Assembly (NCBI GenBank): GCA_039024295.1
Contig: JBCDIQ010000002.1
Coordinates: 1-54,776, forward strand
Direction: 5' to 3'
Origin: JBCDIQ01 sp039024295
Lineage (GTDB): Bacteria; Bacteroidota; Bacteroidia; J057
Length of the DNA: 54,776 nucleotides
Shown here in pieces: positions 1 to 8,808 of the stretch. Positions within the stretch are counted from its first letter, which is position 1. The number at the start of each line of letters is the position of its first letter. The position numbers and the translations under genes are program-made. Under the pieces are notes generated by a model. It saw nothing but the letters and a program-made list of their open reading frames with translations, was not told the origin of the DNA and searched no databases.

Positions 1-584
1 TCCCATAACCATTTTGTCTTTGGCGGGGAAGAACGGGCTTTATCCTCACCATAAAGTTTTGCCTTCTCCTGTAACACTTTAACAAGGCGATTATTTATTT
101 TGTCAAATAGGGCAATTATATAATTGTCTATTATTGGGGAACCTTCTTTGTAAGCATGTGAAAAGGATATAGGAGAGTTATCTTTGAGCCCCAACTCAGA
201 ACCTCTAGGGACAAATACTTGGAGGTCTTCAAGGTACTTAAATCTAGCAAATTGACAGGGCTTGAGTAAAACAGGAATAATAGCGTAAGGCTGGTTTTCT
301 TCATTCCTTTCTATAAAACGAGGTAATTCTTCTTTCCTAATAAAGTCTGTGGCCAAAAAATTATTACTTAGAAATAAAAGGCTAAAATCTGTTTCTTTTA
401 AATTTTGAAATATTTCATCTCTCCACTTTGTGCCTAGACCAATCTCTAAGTCACTCCAGAGTTCGTATTTTTCTCCATCGATTGTAAACTGATTTTCAAG
501 CATTTCTCTTAGGGCATCAACATGCTCCTGATCTTTCCGGGTATAAGAAATGAATCCTGTTAATTTCGTAGAATCTTTTTCCAT
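1..584 (-). CDS. TIR-domain protein, N-terminal part (cut by window edge)
   Basis: The minus frame is open from ATG at 584 to the window edge, giving 194 codons without a stop, so the C-terminus lies outside. The start reads MEKDSTKLTGFISYTRKD. The GFISYTRKD box is the first beta strand and box 1 of a TIR domain. It is followed by LWSDLEIGLGTKWRDEI (BB-loop and helix with a conserved W-x-x-E/D-I) and FSLLFLSNNFL (strand D). The domain fills about residues 8-150, and a charged linker follows. Bacterial TIR domains either cleave NAD or make cyclic ADP-ribose signals in defence, or act as adaptors; which applies depends on the missing C-terminal part (NACHT, WD40, TPR or similar). The catalytic Glu cannot be assigned without alignment. 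The gene is visibly more AT-rich than its neighbours, which suggests accessory origin. It runs in the same direction as the carboxylase-like gene but is separated from it by 63 nt. Confidence 0.85.
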   Translation of the reverse strand, partial: MEKDSTKLTGFISYTRKDQEHVDALREMLENQFTIDGEKYELWSDLEIGLGTKWRDEIFQNLKETDFSLLFLSNNFLATDFIRKEELPRFIERNEENQPYAIIPVLLKPCQFARFKYLEDLQVFVPRGSELGLKDNSPISFSHAYKEGSPIIDNYIIALFDKINNRLVKVLQEKAKLYGEDKARSSPPKTKWLW

Positions 585-647
585 GATACTAAAATTTCCT
601 GTGCTCTATATTAAGTATTTTCATATTCTTACACAAAGCCTCTCAGG

Positions 648-2006
648 TTATCGCTGATTTACCTGTGGTTCCAATCCCTCGGGCAGCGGCAATATCCAAG
701 ATGAGGGTCGGATAGGATCCCACTCCACACTAGTCAGGTCCACCTCTGGATCAATCAACGGCATGGGCTTACGGCCATTTAACCGGACACGGGCATTGAC
801 GTACACGGCAACGTCCTCAATGCCTTGTTGGCGATAATGCGTTTCCAGGTGTTGGGCAAACTGCCAGGCCATCTCAGGGCGGGTAACAAATTTCCGAGCT
901 TGATTTCTGGTCAGGAAATCAGAAGTTCTCACCCGCCAACTCTTTCCAGTGGAGGTATCTTCCACCCGTACGGTAGCTGAGCCTCCCTTTGCCCTGAGCA
1001 TCATGTGCCATGCCAATCGGTGTCCTTCCTCTGTCCAGTGTACATTTCCCGGATACAGGTGGTGCCTCAGGGGAAGGAGAATTTGCACCAGAAAAAACAT
1101 GCCTAGGGAAGCAACCACCAATTTTTGCAGAGGGTTCCAAGCTGGCACTGATACTTTCAGGTCGGGGAGGGGTTTTTTCCGGAAAAATAACTTACGGATG
1201 CTTGCTGGTGGAAAGAAAAATACCAGCATAGACAGCATGGTGTAGGGGAAGGTTCCAATGCCAAATACAACTGAATTGAACAAATGGAAGGTGGCCGAGA
1301 GGCCTACAGCAATCCAACGGGTGGGCCGCCAAAGCAACATGGGCACCACGAGTAAGTCAAAAAACACCCCTCCATAAGAAATCAGGTAGACAAAGGCTTC
1401 CTCCTGTAGCAAAGGACCCAGTATCGGCATGTCTGCCTTGGCCTTGAACCAGATGGTAAGGGGAATCGCATTAAACCAGTCGGGATACATTTTTGCAATA
1501 GACGCATAGGTGTAGACCACGCCCAGGGTGATGATGTAAAACCATCGGCACCAGTTGGGACAGGTAAGCTGTTTGAGAGCAGGGTTCCTACGCACATCCA
1601 CGGAGGCATAATGATGCAGCGGCATCAAGAGACAGGAAAAATTGAGCAGCACCATCAGGTAGTAGTGGTTGTTGTAGTGGGATTTTTGCATCAGGTACAC
1701 TGCCAGCCACATGACGCTCAATATCCCCATGCTCCATTTATAGCGGTAGCCGACTGCCACAAATAAGGCCAAAATGGCCATTACCCCGTAATAGGCATAC
1801 ATGCCCGGCCCCACCAGGACTTGTAAAAACTCAAACCCGATAAAGTTGAAGGTGAAAACAGGTTCCACCAGGGTTTCAGTCACCCAGCCTGTTACGAGGG
1901 CGCCAAAAAACTCTCCAAACAGCACCAGTCCGTACAGGATTCGCCATGCGATTAATGGACTGTTATCAATTGGCCGGAATAGCCAATTATGTAAGCGATC
2001 TGTCAT
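648..2006 (-). CDS. HTTM / vitamin K-dependent gamma-carboxylase-like membrane protein
   Basis: 452 residues with about eight hydrophobic segments (roughly 18-40, 70-88, 92-106, 115-130, 153-172, 205-226, 231-266, 296-313) and a soluble tail. The stretch LRHHLYPGNVHWTEEGHR at about 313-330, just after the last membrane segment, matches a block conserved between bacterial HTTM proteins and animal gamma-glutamyl carboxylase (RH-x-x-YP...W-x-EEG-x-R). ASIAKMYPDW at about 168-177 is another typical HTTM motif. The animal enzyme carboxylates glutamate using reduced vitamin K; the bacterial role is not settled. The ATG at 2006 shares one base with the TGA of the upstream gldA-like gene (TGATG), so translation is probably coupled. 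The family call is firm; carboxylase activity is only a possibility. Confidence 0.8.
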   Translation of the reverse strand: MTDRLHNWLFRPIDNSPLIAWRILYGLVLFGEFFGALVTGWVTETLVEPVFTFNFIGFEFLQVLVGPGMYAYYGVMAILALFVAVGYRYKWSMGILSVMWLAVYLMQKSHYNNHYYLMVLLNFSCLLMPLHHYASVDVRRNPALKQLTCPNWCRWFYIITLGVVYTYASIAKMYPDWFNAIPLTIWFKAKADMPILGPLLQEEAFVYLISYGGVFFDLLVVPMLLWRPTRWIAVGLSATFHLFNSVVFGIGTFPYTMLSMLVFFFPPASIRKLFFRKKPLPDLKVSVPAWNPLQKLVVASLGMFFLVQILLPLRHHLYPGNVHWTEEGHRLAWHMMLRAKGGSATVRVEDTSTGKSWRVRTSDFLTRNQARKFVTRPEMAWQFAQHLETHYRQQGIEDVAVYVNARVRLNGRKPMPLIDPEVDLTSVEWDPIRPSSWILPLPEGLEPQVNQR

Positions 2007-2932
2007 CAGGCAGTCGTTGATTCAGTGAGTTTTCTAAATATATCCTCCAAGCTAAATTTCTCCTGTTGCATGCCCAGCAGTATATGTTCTTGTGCGACTA
2101 CTTCCTGAAATATTTGCTGCCTGATGTCTTCTGATCCAGACAGGATAACCCGGAAGGTATTAGGGCCAGTAGATTGAATTTCAGTTACGCTCGTAAGGGT
2201 TTTAATGGTGGAGAAGTCAAATCCAGATGTGGCAAATTCCAGGTGTAGCTGGTGTGTGCCCCCAACCATTTGCTGTAAGTCTTGTCCTTCCGAATCCGCA
2301 ACAATTTCTCCTTTGTTGATGATAATAATTCGATTGGCAATGGCTTCCACTTCAGACAAAATATGGGAAGAAAATATGACCGTTTTTTCCTTACCGACTT
2401 CCCGAATGAGTTCGCGAATGTCCACGATTTGATTTGGGTCAAGACCGGTGGTGGGCTCATCCAGAATAAGAACCTCTGGATCGTGCATCAGGGCCTGAGA
2501 TAGCCCGACCCGCTGGCGATATCCTTTTGAAAGCATACCGATTTTTTTGTGCTGCTCCAGGCCGAGGCCCGTCATGTCAATTAGTTCAGGAATCCTGCGT
2601 TGCCAGGTCTTTTTGTCCAATTGGTAAACCTGTGCGGTAAACTCCAGAAACTCGTGCACATACATGTCCAGGTAAAGGGGATTGTGCTCTGGCAAATAGC
2701 CCACCCGCTTGCGGACCTCCTGAGGATGGGTGGAAATGTCGAACCCTGCAACCTGCGCAGCACCCGAATTGGGCGGCATGAAACAGGTCAGGATTTTCAT
2801 GGTGGTGGTCTTTCCAGCACCATTCGGCCCTAGAAATCCCAAAATTTCTCCTTTCGGAACGTCAAAACTCAGGTTGTGAATAGCGTGCTGATCACCGTAT
2901 GTTTTGGTCAATTGTTGTAAGGACACTGCCAT
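2006..2932 (-). CDS. gldA: GldA-type ABC transporter ATP-binding protein
   Basis: ATPase subunit of an ABC exporter. In Flavobacterium GldA works with GldF and GldG and is needed for gliding. Counting from the longer possible start at 2956, Walker A GPNGAGKT is at 43-50, the signature LSKGYRQR at about 142-149 and Walker B LILDEP at about 163-168. The Q-loop region reads GYLPEHNPLYLDMYV, a wording typical of GldA proteins. I place the start at the second Met (2932), giving 308 residues, because a TATATTTG box (2961-2954 on the minus strand) overlaps the first possible ATG at 2956 and would put the transcript start between the two. The membrane partners GldF and GldG are not in the window. The same fold serves other ABC exporters, so the symbol rests on the PEHNPLYLDMY motif and lineage. 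Confidence 0.75.
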   Translation of the reverse strand: MAVSLQQLTKTYGDQHAIHNLSFDVPKGEILGFLGPNGAGKTTTMKILTCFMPPNSGAAQVAGFDISTHPQEVRKRVGYLPEHNPLYLDMYVHEFLEFTAQVYQLDKKTWQRRIPELIDMTGLGLEQHKKIGMLSKGYRQRVGLSQALMHDPEVLILDEPTTGLDPNQIVDIRELIREVGKEKTVIFSSHILSEVEAIANRIIIINKGEIVADSEGQDLQQMVGGTHQLHLEFATSGFDFSTIKTLTSVTEIQSTGPNTFRVILSGSEDIRQQIFQEVVAQEHILLGMQQEKFSLEDIFRKLTESTTA

Positions 2933-2953
2933 GCTGCCACCATTTTTCTCACG

Positions 2954-2961
2954 CAAATATA
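2954..2961 (-). promoter_or_regulatory. -7 box of gldA promoter (TATATTTG)
   Basis: On the minus strand this reads TATATTTG, a full match to the Bacteroidota -7 consensus TAnnTTTG, 21 nt before the ATG at 2932. No good TTTG is present at the -33 spacing, so this is a half-supported promoter. It also argues against the longer start at 2956. Confidence 0.4.
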
Positions 2962-3081
2962 CCCTAAACTGTGGGGATTGGGAATTTTTCCTTTCTCATT
3001 TCAGTACATGGAGAACTGATCCTTCAGCCACATTATTGAAAAAGATTTGGTAATATTGACAGGCATTACCACACCCCGCTC

Positions 3082-4851
3082 ATGAAGTTCATCCAATCCC
3101 TCCTGTTTTTAGGACTTGTTCTCTTACTTAACGCTTGCACTGACCAGTCTCCCGAAAATGCTCAACAATTAGGAAACACCATTGTATCTCAAATTCTTTC
3201 TGAGCCGCAGAGCCTCCATCCCACCAACGGTATTTCAGGCAGCCGGAGCAATATCTTGTATTTTACGAATCAGTCCCTGACCAGGATCGACCCTGAAAAA
3301 TTGGAGCTGGTACCGCTCCTTGCAGAAAAATTGCCCCGTATTTCTGCCAATGGCCTCAAGTACACCTATCGCTTGCATCCAGATGCAGCTTGGGACGATG
3401 GGACCCCTATGACAGCAGAAGATGTGCTGTTTTCGCTGAAAGTGGTTAAATGTCCTTTATTAGAGAATAAAGCGGGAAGCTCTCTTTATCAAATCATCAA
3501 GGATGCACGCCTGTACGCAAAAGATGATCGAAAGATCACCTTTGAAATGCGGAAAAAGTATGTCAACAACCTGTACCTCACCAATAGCTTTTTTATTCTG
3601 GACAGGCGGAAATTTGACCCCAAAGGATTACTGGAGAATTTTACCCTTGAACAATTTGGGAACCCGGACAGCACGTTGTTGGCTGATCCCAATTTGGTAA
3701 AATGGGCCAATGAGTTCAATGACCCCAAGTATGGCAGAAATGTGAAATACCTTTTTGGCACTTCTGGCCCCTACAAGGTAACAGACTGGGTGCCCGAGCA
3801 GCAAATTGTGCTCTCTCGCAGGAAAAATTATTGGGGTAAAAACCTGGAAGGGCCAGCGCATAGCCAGTATCCGGAGAAAATCATTTTCAAAAAGCTGACG
3901 GATGAAAAGTCGCTTGAGTTGGAAATCAAACAGCAGAAGGTGGACGTTGCCCCTTACCTGAATTCGCCCACCTATGACAACCTGATCAACAGTGAAACGG
4001 CTACGGAGAATTATTACCTTGGCTTTAAGGAGAAGGACGGGTACTCCTATATTGGGTACAATACCCGACCTGATGGAATCACCCATCCCCTGGTGTTGAA
4101 TGACAAGCAGGTGAGGCGAGCACTGGCATATGCTATTCCGCTAGATGACATCATCCAGCAATATTATAATGGTAGAGCCTCGCGCATCTTTTCGCCCGTA
4201 TCCCCTTTTCACCCAGATTACAACCGTAATTTAAACCCCATTCCCTTTAATTTGGACAGTGCAAGTGCCATTCTGACAAGGTCGGGATGGACGGATCAGA
4301 ACGGAGACCAGGTGCGGGAAAAAGAGTTGAATGGAGAAAATGTTCCGTTGAAAATTACCCTTTCCTACCCGGCCAATAGCACAACGATTGAAAACATCGT
4401 TTTTCGTATAAAAACTGAGGTGGCCAAGGTTGGGATTGAAGTAATCCAGGAACCTCTAGACTTCAATTTGTTGGTGTCAAAGGTCACCAACCATGACTAT
4501 GAAGCTTGTCTGCTGGGTTCGTCGTCTCCTCTCATTCCCTATGATTTTATACAAAACTGGTCTTCTGATGGCTGGACTGCCGGAACTAACCTAACAGGTT
4601 TTTCTACCCCCGAAACGGATTCTCTTATGAAAATGGCCCGGGTAGAGCTAGATACAGAAGTACGGAAAGAAATGGTGGATCGCATCCAGGAAATTATTTA
4701 TGACGAACAGCCTGCTTTCTTCCTCTACAACCGCACCAACCATATTGCGATTCACAAACGCTATGAGAATGCCGGCATGTTTCAAATTATGCCCTATGTA
4801 CTCCTGAACAACCTTAAGGCAAGGGAAACGGTCACGGCGGACGTGAATTAA
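3082..4851 (+). CDS. ABC transporter substrate-binding lipoprotein, family 5 (oligopeptide type)
   Basis: 589 residues. The N-terminus is a lipoprotein signal with lipobox LNAC and Cys19 as the lipidated residue. The mature part follows the SBP family 5 (OppA/DppA) plan: LSEPQSLHP near the start, then W-D-D-G-T-P-M-T-A-E-D-V around 115-126 (the family hallmark region), SGPYKV near 228, and VRRALAYAIPLDDI with an ATPIxxx-like continuation around 345-358. Such proteins bind peptides or other organic solutes outside the inner membrane and hand them to a permease. No permease or ATPase gene lies beside it, so it is an orphan binding protein or its partners are elsewhere. It is convergent with the AI-2E family gene, with 16 nt between the stops. 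The substrate cannot be read from sequence. Confidence 0.85.
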   Translation: MKFIQSLLFLGLVLLLNACTDQSPENAQQLGNTIVSQILSEPQSLHPTNGISGSRSNILYFTNQSLTRIDPEKLELVPLLAEKLPRISANGLKYTYRLHPDAAWDDGTPMTAEDVLFSLKVVKCPLLENKAGSSLYQIIKDARLYAKDDRKITFEMRKKYVNNLYLTNSFFILDRRKFDPKGLLENFTLEQFGNPDSTLLADPNLVKWANEFNDPKYGRNVKYLFGTSGPYKVTDWVPEQQIVLSRRKNYWGKNLEGPAHSQYPEKIIFKKLTDEKSLELEIKQQKVDVAPYLNSPTYDNLINSETATENYYLGFKEKDGYSYIGYNTRPDGITHPLVLNDKQVRRALAYAIPLDDIIQQYYNGRASRIFSPVSPFHPDYNRNLNPIPFNLDSASAILTRSGWTDQNGDQVREKELNGENVPLKITLSYPANSTTIENIVFRIKTEVAKVGIEVIQEPLDFNLLVSKVTNHDYEACLLGSSSPLIPYDFIQNWSSDGWTAGTNLTGFSTPETDSLMKMARVELDTEVRKEMVDRIQEIIYDEQPAFFLYNRTNHIAIHKRYENAGMFQIMPYVLLNNLKARETVTADVN

Positions 4852-4867
4852 ATAGTACGGATAAGGA

Positions 4868-5962
4868 TCACATATCCTGTGTAATGCTGCGGATAATCTT
4901 GAACTGACTGAGGAACTCTTTGGCAATCGCCCGGAAAATGGTGTATACGGGAATGGCCAGGATCATTCCTGAAATTCCAACCACATTGCCAGCCATCAAG
5001 ATTACCAGGAAAATCTCCAGAGGATGTGCCTTCACACTGTTTGAGTAAATCAGAGGTTGAAATACCAGGTTATCAATTGCTTGGACCACTAAAAATACCC
5101 CGGCAACTTTTATCATAAGGGGGAGTGCTTCCTGGGTAAAGTCCATCCCAATAGAGGAAATAAGGGTCAAGGTCAGTCCAAGGATGGCCCCTAGGATAGG
5201 GCCTACATACGGAATAATGTTCAGAGAGCCAGCAAAGAATCCAATGAATATGGCGTTCTCTACTCCAAGGAGGCTTAGCCCAAAAGCAATGCCACTTCCT
5301 ACTAGCAGTACCTCAAAGAGTACCCCGATAAAATACCGGGTTAACAGGGGCTTAATGGTTTCCAGGATGTTTTGAACCTTTGATTCATATTCAGAGGGCA
5401 CCAATGCCATGATCATGCTGTTAAACAGGCGCGCTTCCTTCAGAAAGAAATAGGAAATGAAGGTGATGGCAAACATGGCCACGAAAATATTTCCGATGAT
5501 GCCTCCAAGGGTGTTGAGAAATGAGGAGAACCGGATCGAACCCACAAACTCTGTTAATTGAGCTTCTATGTAGGAGGTGATCTCATCTTCCTTTTCCTGG
5601 AACTGGTATTTGCTGGCAAAAGCCTCCAGGCGTTCCAGCGGCTCTTCTAAGTTTTGGGCTACAGCCTGAATGTCAATTTCAGCAATGTTGGCCGCCTGTC
5701 GGCCCACTGCCGGTATGATCAGTGAAAAAATAAGGGCAACGATACCATAAACTGCCGCCAGACTCAGAAAAGCAGAAAGGGCATCAGGAATTTTTTTACC
5801 CTTAATGGAAACTTGTTGGAGAAGTTTCATGATGGGACGCCCCATAAGTGATATAATTGCCGCAAGAATGATGTATCCAACGATGTCCAGAAAGAAATAA
5901 AACATGATCCCCAGGAAAATTACCAGGGGGATCAGCCATAAATATTTTCTGGAGAACTGCAT
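4868..5962 (-). CDS. AI-2E / PerM family permease
   Basis: 364 residues, polytopic. A hydrophobic pair lies at about 10-45, a third segment at about 60-85, then a soluble stretch of about 70 residues with heptad-like leucines (about 90-145), and then a run of membrane segments to about 345. GSLNIIPYVGPILGAILG near 245 is the signature loop of the AI-2E/PerM family (formerly UPF0118); NxIPYxGPxxG is almost universal there. Members have been linked to AI-2 export or Na+/H+ exchange; most, including this one, have no proven substrate. The ATG at 5962 is the only sensible start. The gene is transcribed away from mscS, and a 113-nt divergent intergenic region separates the two starts. Confidence 0.9.
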   Translation of the reverse strand: MQFSRKYLWLIPLVIFLGIMFYFFLDIVGYIILAAIISLMGRPIMKLLQQVSIKGKKIPDALSAFLSLAAVYGIVALIFSLIIPAVGRQAANIAEIDIQAVAQNLEEPLERLEAFASKYQFQEKEDEITSYIEAQLTEFVGSIRFSSFLNTLGGIIGNIFVAMFAITFISYFFLKEARLFNSMIMALVPSEYESKVQNILETIKPLLTRYFIGVLFEVLLVGSGIAFGLSLLGVENAIFIGFFAGSLNIIPYVGPILGAILGLTLTLISSIGMDFTQEALPLMIKVAGVFLVVQAIDNLVFQPLIYSNSVKAHPLEIFLVILMAGNVVGISGMILAIPVYTIFRAIAKEFLSQFKIIRSITQDM

Positions 5963-6046
5963 AGCTTTTCAACACCACCAAGCACTAGAAACGAAACCTC
6001 ACGTGCAAATAAATTATTTAACTGTGTAAAATAAATTAAGCCCTGT

Positions 6047-6054
6047 TAAATTTG
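6047..6054 (+). promoter_or_regulatory. -7 box of mscS promoter (TAAATTTG)
   Basis: TAAATTTG matches TAnnTTTG exactly, 21 nt before the ATG at 6076. No clear TTTG stands at the -33 distance. The box covers a TTG that could otherwise be read as a start codon, which supports the downstream ATG. Confidence 0.4.
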
Positions 6055-6075
6055 GCGGAAACAACTACCTATACA

Positions 6076-7764
6076 ATGATGAGAAGTAGGTTTAACTCGA
6101 ATTATCTGACATTTATAAGCGGTCTCTTTTGGTTCTTATTCTCCTGGCAAGTAAGTAATTTATCGGCACAGGACACAATCCCTGCTTTGCAAGATTCCGC
6201 CCTCATGGAAGATTCTTCCGATATCGAGGTGAGTGAAGAAATTCAGGAAGCAACTCAACTCAACCAAGGATTTCGCCTGGGACTCACTACCCCTCGGCAG
6301 GCAGTAATGACCCATTTGTACTACCTTCAGCAAGAAAACTACGCCCCTGAAAAAGCTGCGGAGGCACTGGTTTCCATCGGGAATGATCCTAAAGCCATGG
6401 AGCGCATGGCCCTTCGGTTGAAGCAGATTTATGATGGGGAAGGCTATGAGATTGTTGCAGAAGACATTTCTGACAACAAAAATTGGAAGGATACGGCAGG
6501 AATTTATGAGGGCAAGGCTCGGTTTGTGGTGTTTGATAAGTACCCAGAGATATATGTCGAAAAGACGGAGAAAGGCTGGCAGTACAGTCGGCGCAGCTTG
6601 AAGGCAGCGGACCGAATCCATGACAAACTCTTTCCCATCGGCTCTGAGGTATTCATGAACCTTCTCCCAGGCTACGGCCAAAAACAATTCTTGGGCCTCT
6701 TTTTGTGGCAATACCTGGGGATGCTCATCCTGCTGGTAGGAGCGTTTATCCTGAACAAATTGGTGGATATCGTTTTCTCCCAGGTTATCAGGAGCATTAT
6801 CCCTCGCATCTTTGCACGAAATGCAGTGCTGGAATCGAAAGAGGTCCTTCGGGTGGCAAGCCCTCTTAGCATGGTGGTGGTCACTCTGGTATTGCTGTTG
6901 TTTATCCCAACGCTTCAGTTGCCTATCGGGTTGGGGAAATACGTAGTTACAGGCGTCCGCATCCTGGGATATATTTTTGGGGTATTATTTGCCTATCGGC
7001 TGGTGGGGCTTGTTGCAGCTGTGGCTGCTCAGTTTGCCACCAAAACCGAAACCGCCATGGATGACCAGCTGATCCCCCTGATCAGCAAAATTGCCCGTGG
7101 CACAGTGGTCATCTTCGGGATTATTTTTATCCTCCAGAACCTGGACGTAAATGTTACTGCCCTGCTTGCAGGGGTTTCAATAGGAGGTTTGGCCCTGGCA
7201 TTTGCTGCGCAAGACACCGTGAAAAACTTCTTGGGCTCAATTTCCATTTTTGTTGATCGTCCGTTCCAAATAGGAGACTTCATCGTAACCGACCAGTTGA
7301 CGGGAGTCGTTACGGAGGTGGGGGTACGTTCGACCCGTGTGCGCGAACTTGGAGGTGCTCAGGTGACCATCCCCAATGGGGTCCTGGCAAACCTGACCAT
7401 CACCAACCATGGCGTCCGGAATTACCGGAGGTTTGCAACCAGTTTGACCGTTAACTATGGAACCTCACCAGACCAAATGACCCAATTTGTGGATGGGGTA
7501 AGGGAAATTGCCTCCAATCACCCATCAGTTGATGCAGACAGTGTAACGGTACATTTTCACGAAATGGGCAGCTCTTCCCTGGACATATTCTTTGCCATGA
7601 TCATCCAGGTAACAGACTATGGACATCACCTGAAGGTCCGCCAGGAAGTACTGTTAGAGGTGATCAAACTGGCAGAAAAGCTGGGGGTTGAGTTTGCATT
7701 TCCATCTACCTCTCTGTATGTGGAATCCCTTCCAGATAATTCTTCCTCAGCGCAGCAACCTTAA
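6076..7764 (+). CDS. MscS-family mechanosensitive ion channel
   Basis: About 562 residues from ATG 6076 (an adjacent ATG at 6079 is equally possible). The open frame extends to TTG 6052, but that codon sits inside a probable promoter box. The N-terminus MMRSRFNSNYL...LSAQD looks like a signal peptide, followed by a periplasmic domain of about 170 residues and three or more membrane segments. The MscS core is plain: the pore-lining Gly/Ala-rich helix GVSIGGLALAFAAQDTVKN, then FVDRPFQIGDFI, GVVTEVGVRSTRVR and IPNGVLAN. The channel opens under membrane tension and releases solutes on osmotic downshock. The large exported N-terminal domain places it with the extended MscK/YbdG-like members rather than minimal MscS. 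Its stop lies 4 nt from the stop of the convergent transglycosylase gene. Confidence 0.92.
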   Translation: MMRSRFNSNYLTFISGLFWFLFSWQVSNLSAQDTIPALQDSALMEDSSDIEVSEEIQEATQLNQGFRLGLTTPRQAVMTHLYYLQQENYAPEKAAEALVSIGNDPKAMERMALRLKQIYDGEGYEIVAEDISDNKNWKDTAGIYEGKARFVVFDKYPEIYVEKTEKGWQYSRRSLKAADRIHDKLFPIGSEVFMNLLPGYGQKQFLGLFLWQYLGMLILLVGAFILNKLVDIVFSQVIRSIIPRIFARNAVLESKEVLRVASPLSMVVVTLVLLLFIPTLQLPIGLGKYVVTGVRILGYIFGVLFAYRLVGLVAAVAAQFATKTETAMDDQLIPLISKIARGTVVIFGIIFILQNLDVNVTALLAGVSIGGLALAFAAQDTVKNFLGSISIFVDRPFQIGDFIVTDQLTGVVTEVGVRSTRVRELGGAQVTIPNGVLANLTITNHGVRNYRRFATSLTVNYGTSPDQMTQFVDGVREIASNHPSVDADSVTVHFHEMGSSSLDIFFAMIIQVTDYGHHLKVRQEVLLEVIKLAEKLGVEFAFPSTSLYVESLPDNSSSAQQP

Positions 7765-7768
7765 CTGG

Positions 7769-8722
7769 TCATCTGCACTGGATTTCGTAATTCCAGAACA
7801 GGATTCGGTCCAATTCCAACATAGAAGCCAGGGCCACCTGAGAATAATTCTGGGAAGCATTGCCAAACCTGCGATAGGTGGTGGACCAGACCTTTTTGAT
7901 CAAAGGAATTCCGCCTTCGGTAGGCTTAATCCTGCGAAGGAGGCCCTTCACATTTCGAGTGCCTGCATGGTACACATGCATGACCATAAGCCGGAACCAG
8001 ATATCTGTCTCCTGGTAGGTAAGGTCGTACTTTGCCAAAATCTTGCGGGTATTGGGCAGGCATACTGACCGGATTAGCCGCGCAGCTCCTCGTGCAGATT
8101 TGATGGGGTCCTCTCGTTCGTCTAGCGTATCATTGATGACCAGTCCCTGTTCTTTAGCAACCTTTTTCATCAGTTGGAACGAGCCATAGGCACCTGCTGT
8201 AGACCGTTGTAATTGCCCAGGACTTTCAATCAGTAGAATGGCTTGTGCAAACCACGGGTCTACCCCTTCTTCCGTGAAAGCATCAATGGCAGGTCCTAGG
8301 ACTGGAAAGACGTGATGGTGTTTGTAAAAATGAGATTTTCCTGAAGTAATATATGCCTCTGCTTTTTTAGGCAATTTGTATTTCCGGTGGATGCTGTCTT
8401 TGTACCGTTCTTTTCGTCTGGAAGACTTCGAATCCCACCAATAGGTAGAAACACCCCCTAGAATTTGTCTGGTGGTCGAAATATTGATCAGGCTGGTATC
8501 AGGAGATAATTGCATGACCAGTCTCCAAAATCGCGTTTGAGGCAACGTATCCCACCCTTCTGCATATATATCACAATCCTGAACGACATAATAGTGCAGG
8601 CTGTCAGTTTCGTGTCGAACCAGTTGAACCTGGTCGTCTATGTAGGGCTCCTGACCATGCAGGATCGTCCACACACTTAGTTTTAACAAAAGCAGATAAC
8701 GGGGCGTTAATTTGATGGGCAT
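7769..8722 (-). CDS. Lytic transglycosylase (SLT domain), exported
   Basis: 317 residues with a hydrophobic N-terminus (about 8-22) that is probably a signal peptide. Residues about 140-290 carry an SLT goose-type lysozyme-like domain: LLIESPG with Glu166 as the catalytic acid, GAYGSFQLM at 177-185 (equivalent to GAxGLMQLMP) and YHAGTRNV near 251 (equivalent to YNAGPGNV). The enzyme would cleave glycan strands of peptidoglycan in the periplasm, leaving 1,6-anhydro-muramyl ends. The N-terminal 130 residues are not recognised. The first Ser of the usual ES motif is kept (ESPG), while the glutamine-leucine box is QLMK instead of QLMP. No LysM or other wall-binding repeats are seen. Confidence 0.85.
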   Translation of the reverse strand: MPIKLTPRYLLLLKLSVWTILHGQEPYIDDQVQLVRHETDSLHYYVVQDCDIYAEGWDTLPQTRFWRLVMQLSPDTSLINISTTRQILGGVSTYWWDSKSSRRKERYKDSIHRKYKLPKKAEAYITSGKSHFYKHHHVFPVLGPAIDAFTEEGVDPWFAQAILLIESPGQLQRSTAGAYGSFQLMKKVAKEQGLVINDTLDEREDPIKSARGAARLIRSVCLPNTRKILAKYDLTYQETDIWFRLMVMHVYHAGTRNVKGLLRRIKPTEGGIPLIKKVWSTTYRRFGNASQNYSQVALASMLELDRILFWNYEIQCR

Positions 8723-8808
8723 TAGAAAGGTGTAAAAAATTAAGCTTCCTTTGTAAGGTTTTACATATTCTGCCTACCAATTACCCAAACCGATTTAAAG
8801 AAACCAAC

